From Helianthus annuus (Eukaryota; Streptophyta; Magnoliopsida; Asterales; Asteraceae): a stretch of DNA of 64,000 nucleotides. Below, in pieces: positions 1 through 9,680 of this stretch. How positions within the stretch are numbered: position 1 is the first letter of the stretch; each line of letters starts with the position of its first letter. The position numbers and the translations under genes were made by a program. The DNA is taken from NCBI RefSeq assembly GCF_002127325.2, contig NC_035435.2, forward strand, positions 131,355,278-131,419,277, given 5' to 3'. A model generated the notes under the pieces. It was not told the origin of the DNA, did no database searches, and was given only the letters and a program-made list of their open reading frames with translations.

Positions 1-662
1 GGCTAATCGGTTGTTTTGTGGGATATTTTTTTTGGGTCAATGTGGCAAGTGAAAAAAGGATAAGAAAACAATGATGAATGGAATTGAATGTATTAATTGT
101 CTAGGTGAAAAAAGGCAGGTGAAATTGATATGTTGTATACATTTTAGCATTGTATTTCATATTTTGTATTTTGTATTTTTCGAACGTTTAACATATGTCA
201 GTTTGCTTGTGCAACTTAATTTGATCTCTTTTTAGTTTGTTACATGTGTTACCTGGTTTTCCATGTAACATGTGTTACAATGCTATATCATATGCAACTA
301 CTTTATGTAACACATGTAACACATGCTACATCTTGTTATCTCTAAATAAAGGTTACATGTGGTAACATGTGTAACGTGGCTATACAAGTGCTAGCCTCTG
401 GTGTAGAACATGCAACTATTCTATGTAACATGTGTAACACATGTAACGTCCTGTGTTATCTAAAAATATGTTACAATCGGTGTAACACGTGTTACAAATA
501 AAAGATAACATGTGTAACCTTGCTATGCAAGTGTTGGCCTCTGATGCAGATCATGTAACTACACTATGCAACATATGTAACTTGGTTGTACATATGTTAT
601 CCACTTTGGAGTAACACATGCAAAACATGGAAATTGATAAAAATACATTATCCAATCAAAAC
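1..662. repeat. Noncoding DNA with degenerate repeats built on TAACATGTGTAAC
   Basis: No protein-like reading frame stands out. From about 240 onward the sequence is dominated by variants of the near-palindrome TAACATGTGTAAC / GTTACATGTGTTA. Diverged copies of a longer unit of about 63 bp (TAACATGTGTAAC, then TATRCAAGTG, then YCTCTG, then ATGCAACTA) lie near 268, 362 and 507, matching the tandem copies at 1441-1596. The block lies between FAR1-like exons, so it is probably intron or spacer of a duplicated FAR1-like locus. Positions 1-240 show nothing beyond AT-rich sequence. Confidence 0.6.
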
Positions 663-755
663 CTTCATGAACATATGAGCCCATACGTGGAAATGTTTGA
701 CCTTGATTGGTACATGGTGGTAATGATAAGTCGCCATACTCATCACTCAATTGAT
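663..755 (-). pseudogene. Isolated exon related to exon 3 of the FAR1-like gene at 13265
   Basis: On the minus strand a 93-nt segment is bounded by an acceptor-like TTTTTATAG and a donor-like GAAG|GTTTTG. It translates with the same phase (1 at both ends) and pattern as predicted exon 3 of the neighbouring FAR1-like gene (12549-12644). Both contain SDEYxx near the start and VHEG at the end, separated by a Pro-rich variable stretch. This is seen directly by comparing the two segments. I infer a second, duplicated FAR1-like copy whose DNA-binding exon would lie beyond the left edge of the window, or a gene with repeated exons. No other exon of this copy could be identified between 756 and 1630. 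It could also be a dead fragment moved with a transposable element. Confidence 0.5.
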
Positions 756-1440
756 CTATAAAAATGGTGGGAGCGATAATTATGTAGGGTAAGGCTAACT
801 GTGACAATTTATACACATTAAAAAAATTGTAGCATAGGGGAACCCTTGTATCATATACAACAAATATACTAGTTAAAAATGGTTGAATATGTTGTGACAT
901 ATGTTAAACCAATATGAAGTGGGTTTTGATATGTTTAAACCTTTGTAAGATGAGGGTGGAACAAAGATCCCAATATATAACCATGTAACAGATGTTCCAA
1001 GCAGTGTTGCATGTATTAGGAGTATAAAGTGGCGTACAATCCAACAATATTACATCATTTATGGAGTAAAAAAACATGAAGGTGTAAGAAGATCAGGATA
1101 TGTAACTTATGCCATAATCCCACCGTCTAATAATGTAACTTGTGTTACGAGTTTCAAATATAACTTGTGTTACATTTAACTTTCTAATATAACACATAAA
1201 TAGATGGAAAAAGAAAATTTATAAGGGTGCAAACACTTCAAATGTAACTTGTGTTACGTGTAGCTTTCTAATATGAAAACATGAGGTTAAAAACACATTA
1301 ACACGTGTATACTCAGGTTGTAGGACAGAGTCTCTAACATAAGGGTGTAACGTGTATATCATGAGTATACACACGTTACCACTTATGTAAGACATGTAAC
1401 TCCATGTATGTAAACGTATGTTACAGGAGTTACACATACA
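756..1440. other. No gene seen; intron- or spacer-like DNA
   Basis: AT-rich sequence with scattered GTAACTTGTGTTAC-type motifs (about 1130-1260). Reading frames here are short and composed of repeat-derived residues. Nothing resembles the MULE-transposase or SWIM domains that would follow the DNA-binding domain in a full FAR1-family gene. Confidence 0.5.
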
Positions 1441-1596
1441 GGTAACATGTGTAACCTGGATATACATGTGCTATCCTCTGATATAGAATATGCAACGATT
1501 CTATGTAACATGTGTAACCTGGATATACATGTGCTATCCTCTGTCATAAATATATGCAACGACTCTATGTAACATGTGTAACATGGATATACAATA
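1441..1596. repeat. Tandem repeat of about 63 bp, about 2.5 copies
   Basis: Copies begin at about 1441, 1504 and 1567. Each starts with GTAACATGTGTAAC, then TGGATATACA, CTATCCTCTG and ATGCAACGA, and ends in CTCTAT or TTCTAT. The third copy is partial. More diverged copies occur at about 268-570. Two minus-strand reading frames through this block simply repeat the same amino-acid string and are not credible genes. Confidence 0.8.
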
Positions 1597-1631
1597 ATTA
1601 TAAACCAGATTAACACAAAACATTGGTCACA

Positions 1632-2006
1632 TCATTCCTTTTGTCCAGGTGTGTAACATTGAAAACAAAGATGACACCTACCTAGTCGATACATATTTAA
1701 CAATGGGTTGTTGCATATGTAGTTATCAATAAGGGGGTGATTATGCACATCAATCCAGTTGTCTAAAACAAAACGAGTAGGGTTTTGCGTGATGAGGACA
1801 AGAATCTGCGCCTTGCAATCAGTGTGTGTGAATGTACTTTTCGTATTGGTCATCACCGAAGACTCACAGAGAGTGTCGAACGTCCTTTTCTGTTGCGGTT
1901 TAGCAGCTTTCGAGCACCTCAGGTATTTGTGCGTCGCATACCCATTCCAAACCTTCGTTTGCACCTTTTTTACATTGAAGCCGGCTTGATATTCGTATGC
2001 CTTATA
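1632..2006 (-). pseudogene. FAR1-like gene, downstream half of the DNA-binding exon (split by retrotransposon)
   Basis: Read on the minus strand, this continues the exon interrupted by the retrotransposon at 2007-11998. Directly after the TSD the frame gives YKAYEYQAGFNVKK, then KYLRCSKAAKP, a Cys in TDCKAQI, and a terminal DVHNHPLID. The order of FYKAYA-like opening, conserved Cys residues and a final HNH fits the FAR1 DNA-binding domain (WRKY-GCM1-like zinc finger) of FAR1/FRS proteins, plant regulators derived from Mutator-like transposases. A possible donor GTAGGTG follows near 1681; otherwise the frame runs to a stop at 1632-1634. No MULE-transposase or SWIM domain is visible further along, so the gene is short, truncated or decayed. 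Family assignment is from motif recognition, not a search. Confidence 0.7.
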
Positions 2007-4322
2007 TGTAACACCCCCAAATTACCACCTGCGGAAACCCCGCGAGGCGTGTTACACATCAGAGTCTGAGCCACCAATCACATTGAACCAATATGTAAAT
2101 ACTTAAATAAAACATGTCATTAAAGTCAAGATTAATTGTCAAACACAATATCAGTTCACAAGTGTTATGTAGCGGAAGCATATGATAAGTCGTTTAGTAA
2201 TTATTTCAAAATAAACTTAAAACCAATGTATCCATTATAAACGATCCAGTAGCTTCGATCCATGACCACTCCAGCACGCCCAGATAGCAAGTCCATGTTC
2301 CCATAGTTAACGACCTACAAGCATGCAACAAGTGTGTCAGACTACGCTGGTGAGTTCAAGGTGTTGCTTACGTGTGAAGTTACCAGATATTAGCTAAATC
2401 AACTCGTTGTTTGGTTCAAATGTCGTTGTTAACTTGATTATTGTACCGTATGCAGCGTCAATGATGGGAATGCCTAACCCCAATGCCCTACAGGCATTGG
2501 TCAAAGTCAAGGTATCAAACAACCTTGACAAGCTGTAGGAGGTCTTATATCCGCGTTACAAGTTGTCCCAGTAATTAGTTCACGCCCGTCCTTACGGCCC
2601 GGTGTGAGGGTGCCAAACCTAATAGCGCTATCAACTAATTACCCCATTGCCTTACAGGCAATCCGGTAAATGATTGTTTCTATGCTTCAGTTATTTACCC
2701 CAGTTTCCCTTCCAAATGTTTACCAGTTGTCCCAAACCACCGGGACGCATGCTTGAGAGAATGCAATGAACTCACCTGGGATTGCTCGGCAGGTTATACC
2801 AAAGTTACTTGAATTAAAAGTGATCAAACACGTCCTAACAGGATTACCGTACAAGTCAGGTTGGGTTCAAGTAGAGCACGTATGTTTACACATAGACTAA
2901 CAAGTCATAAGCACGTAAAGTTCATGGCAACACGTTTGGTACGTTAACAGTCAAGAGCATATCATATTCATACTTGAACGATTTAAGTAACCAATCCCTA
3001 AAGATAGTAGGCCCAACATGTTGTGCGATCCACAACATGTTGTGCGATCTTCACATCCCGGCCCAACAACATAACAGCCCAACATAAAGGTCTCGGCCCA
3101 ATTAACATAGGCAGTCCAATTAGCAGATATGTAAACAAGTCCAATTACTTGGCCCAATCAATTGGGCCCGTGATAGTGTAGGGTCCAAACAGTGTACATG
3201 CATAACTGGTCTCGAGTCGCAACCGGCGATCTCGAGTCGCAACAGGGGGTTACGAGTCGCAACAGCTGGTTACGAGTCGCAACGGGTGGTCTCGGCTCGT
3301 CATGGTCCGGTTACGAGTCGCAACAGGACTCGCAACCTCGGTTGCGACTTGGGCTGCTTGTGCTAGTGTTGTGGTTTCGAGTCGCAACTGGAGGTATCGA
3401 CTCGCAACCGTGTTGGTCTATCAATTGTAACCATTTTCCTGATTTCATGCAGATCGGTTACAAGCATTTATGCAAATCAATTAACATATTCGGTTTCCAT
3501 GATTATCAAATCAATTAACAGTTTTCACAAATTAGTTAACCAAAATATCGATCAACGGGCAGTAACAACATGAATCGTATGAACCCTAATCTAATTAAAA
3601 AAATCAACAAGAATAACATATAACATTCAGACTATCCGATCCAAATCTTTGTGCAATAATCTGAAACTTAACATGATAGTCAATCTAACAAGCATCACCA
3701 AACAATCCGAATCAACACATGGCAGCCGATTGACATCTTCATACACATAAACATCATGGTAGCCGATTATCAATTCACAAGAACATCACACAATGCATAC
3801 AAGTGGGCCGATTATTAGCACATAATTCATTTAACAACATAAACAGTCAATCATGAAACAATGTTAAGCACACTAACCGGTTAATGATGGCAAGAGAGTG
3901 ATCCGAACAAGAATGTTCCTTGGTGCCGTCGGGTTTCAAGCAAACGAGAGAGAGAGAGAAGTCTAGGGTTTCTTGTGTGAGAATGATTTTGCAAAAGTGT
4001 GTAAAGGTTACTAACATCCTAGTGTTATGTGTGTAAGGTATGTGGGCCGAACCCATACATGGGCCGCCCTTATGGTCCGATCACAAAAGAATGCGGCCCC
4101 CCTCTCTAATGGGCCTGTGCGGTTGTGAGAGGGTTGTGTTGGTTGGTTCGTGTTGTGCGGTTTGAGTGATATAAACACATAATGCAAAGCATTCACGTAA
4201 CATGTGACACATATACACATAATAACGTAACATTCACATCAAATTCACTTTCATAAAAGTCACATATCGTTCACATACGTTACATAAATCACAAAAATAG
4301 GTTCTAGATACGAGTTGTCACA
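2007..4322 (-). repeat. 3' LTR of gypsy element 1
   Basis: 2316 bp, nearly identical to 9681-11998. It contains the CGAGTCGCAAC motif cluster at 3211-3410 and a short GA run near 3943-3958. It ends TG...CA in element orientation. The reading frame of about 108 codons through the motif cluster is repeat-derived and is not called as a gene. Confidence 0.93.
3211..3410. repeat. CGAGTCGCAAC motif cluster in 3' LTR of element 1
   Basis: Six exact copies of CGAGTCGCAAC plus two GACTCGCAAC variants and one inverted GTTGCGACT lie within 200 bp, with irregular spacing. The duplicate is at 10886-11085 in the 5' LTR. The dense clustering of one 11-mer in otherwise non-repetitive LTR sequence suggests a protein-binding array or a small-RNA source; this role is inferred. 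Confidence 0.85.
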
Positions 4323-4360
4323 GTATCCCCAACTAAAAAGAAATTTCGTCCCGAAATTTG
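4323..4360 (-). promoter_or_regulatory. Polypurine tract and adjacent palindrome of element 1
   Basis: In element orientation AGTTGGGGATAC directly precedes the 3' LTR and serves as the likely plus-strand primer. Just upstream lies the imperfect palindrome AAATTTCGTCCCGAAATTT (4341-4359 on the plus strand; 8-bp arms, 3-nt centre). Similar palindromes sit at the same place in the two other gypsy elements of this window (29825-29844 and 42485-42501). Confidence 0.7.
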
Positions 4361-4393
4361 GTACGCACTCACTAACGAAAGCTATATTGTTTA

Positions 4394-7300
4394 CTAGTTT
4401 TCCTGGGGTGTCACATCATCCCCCACTTGAATGGGAATTTCGTCCCGAAATTCACTAGTTGCCTCAACATTAAGTTTTCTAGGTTCTGCCTGATCTGTGG
4501 GGAACAAATGTGGATACTTGAGTTTCATCTGGTCCTCGCATTCCCACGTGAACTCTGGACCACGTCTTGAGTTCCAACGAACTCTCACAATCGGTATGCG
4601 GCTGTGTTTGCGAACTTTAACTTCCCGATCCATAATTTCAATTGGTTCTTCGACAAACTGCAATTTGTCATCTATCTTCAGCTCTTGAAATGGTACTACC
4701 AGTGTTTCATCAACCAAACACTTCTTTAGCTGTGATACGTGAAATACATCATGGACATTACCCAACTCAGCCGGTAATTCCAACCTGTAAGCCACCTTTC
4801 CAATTCGTTCTAGAATTTTGAACGGTCCCACATAACGAGGGTTTAGTTTGCCGCGTTTCCCAAAACGCACCACACCCTTCCAGGGTGAAACCTTTAACAT
4901 AACGCGATCATTAACTTCAAATTCCAGCGGTTTACTACGCTTGTCAGCGTAGCTTTTCTGACTGTCGCGAGCTGCGGCCATACGGTTTCGGATCTGCACG
5001 ATGCTTTCTGATGCTTCAAGAACAAACTCAGGGCCTGTGATCTGGCTATCACCCACCTCATGCCAACAGAGAGGTGAACGACATTTCCGTCCGTACAGTG
5101 CTTCGAACGGAGCTGCCTTAATACTTGAATGGTAGCTGTTGTTGTAGGAGAATTCTATCAACGGTAGGTGCTTCTCCCATCCTTTTCCAAAGTCGAGTAC
5201 GCATGCCCGAAGCATATCTTCAAGTGTTTGGATGGTGCGCTCGCTTTGACCATCCGTCTGCGGGTGATAAGCGGTACTCATGTCGAGTTGGGAACCAAAC
5301 GATTTATGCATTGACTGCCATAACTCTGAAGTGAAACGCGGATCACGGTCTGAAATGATAGAAGTTGGCACTCCATGCCTAGAAACCACTTCCTTAAGAT
5401 ACACTGCTGCCAGCTGAGAAAACTTGTCTGTTTCCTTGATTGCTAGGAAGTGTGCTGATTTCGTGAGGCGATCAACAATCACCCAAATAGTGTCATTCCC
5501 AGCCTGAGTTCTTGGTAGTCCTGTCACGAAATCCATAGTGATCTGCTCCCACTTCCATGTGGGTATCTCTGGTTGCTGAAGTAGACCCGAGGGCTTTTGA
5601 TGTTCTGCTTTGACTTTAGCACAAGTCAAACATTTGCTGACGTAGGTTGCTATATGAGCCTTCATGCTAGGCCACCAGTACGTAGTTTTTAAGTCATGGT
5701 ACATCTTATCTGATCCAGGATGTACGGAGTAACGTGACTTATGTGCCTCTTCCATTACCAGTTCCCGTAGGTGGCCAAAGAATGGGACCCAAATGCGTCC
5801 GGTTACGTAGTAAGCACCGTCTCCCTTTTGTTCTAGTCGTTGCCTCGAGCCACGTAAAGCTTCAGCTCGAACGTTCTCTGGTTTCAATGCTTCTAACTGA
5901 GCATCCCGTATCTGGGAAGGGAGATTAGACTGAATCGTGAGTTGCAATGCTCGTACACGCCTGGGTGCATTATCCTTTCTGCTGAGGGCGTCAGCTACAA
6001 CGTTCGCCTTGCCCGGATGATACTTGATGGCACATTCATAATCGTTCAATAACTCCACCCATCGTCGTTGTCGCATATTCAACTCTTTCTGGTCGAAGAT
6101 GTGCTGGAGACTCCTATGGTCGGTGTAGATGGTGCATTTGGTACCGTACAGATAGTGCCTCCAAATCTTCAACGCAAACACCACCGCTCCTAACTCCAAG
6201 TCGTGTGTCGTGTAGTTCTTCTCGTGCACCTTTAGCTGACGAGAAGCATAAGCTATCACCTTCTCGCGTTGCATCAACACACAACCGAGACCCTGAATCG
6301 AAGCATCACAATAAACCACAAAATCTTCGGTACCCTCTGGTAATGACAAGATCGGTGCACTGCAAAGTTTTTGCTTTAACAACTGGAAGGCCTCTTCCTG
6401 CTTCGTTCCCCAAGAGTATACCGTGTTCTTCTGTGTTAGTGAGGTGAGAGGTTGCGCGATTTTCGAGAAGTCTTTAATAAACCTTCGATAGTATCCAGCG
6501 AGACCAAGAAATTGACGCACCTCAGACGGAGTCTTTGGTGCCGCCCAATTCTTAACTGCATCCACCTTCGCAGGGTCCACATGTATCCCTTTCTCGTTAA
6601 CAACGTGCCCAAGGAAATGCACTTCCCGAATCCAAAAGTCGCACTTAGAAAATTTCGCATACAGCTGTTCCCTTCTCAAGAGTTCCAAGATGAGACGTGG
6701 GTGACGCTCGTGATCTTCCTTGTTCTTGGAATAGACTAAGATGTCGTCAATAAACACTATAACAAACTCGTCGAGATATGGCTTGCATACGCGGTTCATG
6801 AGATCCATGAAAACTGCTGGTGCATTGGTCAATCCAAACGGCATGACCAAAAACTCATAGTGTCCGTAGCGCGTTCGAAAGGCTGTCTTGGGAACATCCT
6901 CTTCCCTAACCCTTACCTGGTGATAACCCGACCTTAAGTCGATCTTTGAATAGAAGCTTGACCCTTGCAACTGGTCGAACAAGTCGTCGATGCGTGGTAA
7001 CGGATAGCGGTTCTTAATGGTCACCTTGTTGAGTTCTCGATAGTCGATGCACATACGGAATGACCCGTCTTTCTTCTTTACGAACAGAACTGGGGCTCCC
7101 CAAGGCAAAGAACTGGGTCGAATGAAACCCCTATCCAACAACTCCTGCAACTGATTGGACAGTTCCTGTAACTCTCCAGGTGCTAACCGGTAAGGAGCTC
7201 GAGCAATTGGAGCCGCTCCTGGTGCAAGATCAATCTGAAATTCTACTTGACGGTGAGGAGGTAACCCTGGTAGCTCCTCTGGGAATACATCAGCGAATTC

Positions 7301-8976
7301 TCGCACCACTGGTAGATCCTCGATCTTACTTTCTTCAGACTGAGCGTTGGTAACTAACGCTAACAGTGCAGGATACCCCTTTTGTAGATACTGTTGTGCA
7401 CGCATGGCCGTGATAATCCCAACCATCGTCCCACTACGATGCCCTTGAACTAACAGTGACTCTCCATCAGGGAGAGGAATACGCACAATCTTCTCCTTAC
7501 ACAGAATTTCTGCTTGGTGCTTAGACAACCAATCCATGCCTACCACTATGTCAAAACTACCGAGCGTAACGGGAAGGAGGTCAATGTCAAACACCTGACC
7601 CACGAGATCTAGTTTGCATCCAAAAAGGACATTTGAGGCTTCTATCGTCTTACCATCTGCTAGTTCTACTACCTGTTTAACCTCTAAGGGTGTTGGGGTT
7701 ATCCCTAATCGTTGACTAAACTCTAGGGACACGTAACTCCAATCGGCACCTGAATCAAATAATACAGAAGCAATACGATCATTAACAGGAAACGTACCAG
7801 TTACAACGTTGCCGTCATTCCTGGCATCCCCTGCTCCAAGCTGAAACACTCTGCCCCGAGCACCATTACCCCCGTTGTTGCCGTTGTTGTTGTTGTCGTT
7901 TCCAGCGTTGTTATTATTCGGGCGGTTGTTGTCGTTAGCGTTCTGGTTTAACTGAGGGCAATCCCGCTTAAAGTGACCCTCATCCCCACATTGATAGCAC
8001 CCCCTCCTAAAACCCTGGTTCTGCTGGGGCGGTTGTCCCTGTTGTCTCTGGTTGTGCTGGTTCTGTTGCTGCTGGTGTTTGGGCTGTGAAGCCCTACAAT
8101 CCTTGGCCTCATGGCCCACTTTACCACACCTGCGACATGTGCGACTACACGGCCCGAAATGATGGTAACCACACTTATTACACTGTGGTTTCTTCCCTGC
8201 ATACGAGCCCTGACTTTGACCACTTCCCTGGCCTTGATTGACAGAAGACGACTGGCTAAAGTTGCGGTTGTTGTGGTTATCTGGCCTTTTCTGAGTCTGA
8301 CCAGCACTGGATGCTTTATCATAATCACTCCACTTCCGCTTGTTATCATTAGCGGACGTAGTGGCAGTGGGTGTAGCAGCTTTAGTGGCCGAGATACGCG
8401 GGGGTAACGAATCGCTTTCCACCTCTTGATCCACAATCTTGTGAGTCAGACGAACGATCTGTGTCAAATCATTGAGATGGGCTGCAGTGACCAAGCTCTT
8501 CACACGCGGAGGCAACCCTTTGATGAATAACTCAATCCTCCGGGACATAGGCCGAGACAAGTTCGGGCACATGTCGGCCAGTTCATACGATCGCTTCACA
8601 TACGCTTCGACTTCAGATCCAACCATCTTCAAGTCGTAGTATTCGTTTTCCAACTTCTGGACCTCGTCCCGAGGACAGTACTCCTCCCTGATCAGTTCTT
8701 TAAAATCTTCCCAAGTTGTGGCATTCGCTGCCTCGATGCCCAACAACTGTACTTGGGCGTTCCACCATGTTAGGGCACCATCAGCCAAGGTACCCGCAGC
8801 ATATTTCACCCTGTCCCCAGCGGGACAGTTACAGATAGCAAACACAGACTCTGCTTTTTCGAACCATCTTAGGAGTCCCACAGCCCCTTCAGTCCCGGTG
8901 AAGGTCTGTGGCTTGCAGTCCATAAACATTTTGAATGTACACGCAGGCTGGTTAGGTTGAGGTTGCGCTTGTTGAC
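4394..8976 (-). CDS. Gag-Pol polyprotein of gypsy element 1, main exon
   Basis: This is the second exon of a spliced gag-pol gene; joined to 9061-9166 it gives 1563 codons including the stop. The Gag capsid-type domain lies about 8930-8430. Zinc knuckles follow: CNKCGYHH and [14 protein letters not shown] about 8090-8195, and [14 protein letters not shown] about 7958-8000. The aspartic protease has DSGAD at 7745-7759. Reverse transcriptase carries FIDD near 6745, RNase H has VYCDAS near 6310, and integrase has the Cys pair [11 protein letters not shown] near 5620 with D, D (SDRDPRFT, near 5345) and E (near 5250). A chromodomain-like tail at about 4500-4680 ends in FTWECE. These enzymes copy element RNA into DNA and insert it. 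No stop or frameshift is visible and catalytic motifs are present. The first ATG inside this exon is at 8929, but the residues before it (QQAQPQPN) fit the spliced reading better. Confidence 0.92.
4409..4453 (-). repeat. Second polypurine-tract/LTR-start-like module inside the end of pol
   Basis: In element orientation this reads palindrome GAATTTCGGGACGAAATTC, then AAGTGGGGGATGA, then TGTGACACCCC. This is the same order as the real palindrome, polypurine tract and LTR start 94 bp further on. The pol frame reads through it, so the last residues (GDDVTPQEN) are encoded by it. It looks like a fossil or duplicated 3' junction absorbed into the coding region. Confidence 0.55.
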
Positions 8977-9060
8977 CTAAATAACGGGAGGAAACACATT
9001 ATAGGAATGAAAAGACGTGTACGTGGTATAAGAGTAAAGAGTACTTGGTACATTCCGTAC
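8977..9060 (-). other. Predicted 84-nt intron in gag of element 1
   Basis: Minus strand: donor G|GTACGG at 9060, U-rich body, acceptor TTATTTAG at 8977. The unspliced reading hits a stop within the intron, giving a short product. Splicing joins exon 1 (phase 1) to exon 2 and restores one frame through gag-pol. 84 nt is within the normal size range of short plant introns. No transcript evidence is available here. Confidence 0.65.
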
Positions 9061-9166
9061 CAGCTTGATAGGCTGCTAGAGCCTCAGCCACGCGGGTATT
9101 GATTAGGTCAGTCAACTCAGCCTGAGTCATGTTGATGTTGCCACGTCCGTGTCCTCGTCCACTCAT
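9061..9166 (-). CDS. Gag N-terminal exon of gypsy element 1
   Basis: The ATG at 9164-9166 opens a short exon whose product starts MSGRGHGRGN, a Gly/Arg-rich tail, followed by a helical-looking stretch (TQAELTDLINTRVAEALAAY). The frame ends in a donor site after codon 35 and joins 8976 in phase. An in-frame ATG further upstream (9218-9220) would add 18 residues; I prefer the inner one because its GRGHGRG start resembles gypsy Gag openings. Without splicing the product would stop inside the intron after about 56 residues. Confidence 0.65.
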
Positions 9167-9319
9167 GTTTCTATAGTGGGGAATAAACCGATTTAGAGAT
9201 CGAAATAAGATAGGAGTCAAGGACCATATTGATATTTACGTACTACCAGGTTCACACATAGTAAGGCAGAACCCTTCTCATGCCCGATAAGCCTCACTGG
9301 GACTTGCATGCACCCCGCG

Positions 9320-9349
9320 TTATTATTAAGTGTGCACCCATAATAATAA
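9320..9349. promoter_or_regulatory. Leader stem-loop of element 1
   Basis: TTATTATTA (9320-9328) and TAATAATAA (9341-9349) form a perfect 9-bp stem with a 12-nt loop. It is embedded between two TTGCATGC copies (about 9304 and 9356) in the untranslated leader between primer-binding site and gag. A role in RNA folding, packaging or dimerisation is possible but inferred from position only. Confidence 0.4.
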
Positions 9350-9663
9350 GGCAATTTGCATGCTTATCTCAGTGCCTCTTAGCTTGCACTCGAAGTTTCC
9401 CCCGTTCAAACAACACAACAGATGATATCACAGTTCTATGGTTTACATGAGTCGAAGAGTAGTGTCACACTATCAAGTCACTATGGTGTTAAACGTTTCA
9501 GTTCATATACGAGGTGGGTGTGTGACTGCTAAGCAAGTAATGTATAAAGTGAGAGAGAAACGAACCTTGCAATCTGGTGCTGAGTGTCATGATCGATTGT
9601 CGAAGTTGTTCGGTTATAGTCTGGTTTTACAAAACGTTTTAAAACCTAGTTCACTATAACCAG

Positions 9664-9677
9664 TGGCTCTGATACCA
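9664..9677 (-). promoter_or_regulatory. Primer-binding site of element 1 (tRNA-iMet type)
   Basis: In element orientation TGGTATCAGAGCCA lies 3 nt after the 5' LTR end and complements the 3' end of plant initiator-Met tRNA, the usual primer for Ty3 and Ty1 elements in plants. Confidence 0.9.
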
Positions 9678-9680
9678 AAC

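Noticed and set aside
3192..3518. 108-codon reading frame in the LTR of element 1, duplicated at 10867-11193
   Set aside because: Its residues simply translate the CGAGTCGCAAC repeats (RVATGG strings); no domain, and it runs antisense to the element.
7948..8436. 162-codon minus-strand frame overlapping gag of element 1
   Set aside because: Shadow of the Gag linker/zinc-knuckle region in another frame; low-complexity Arg/Thr-rich.
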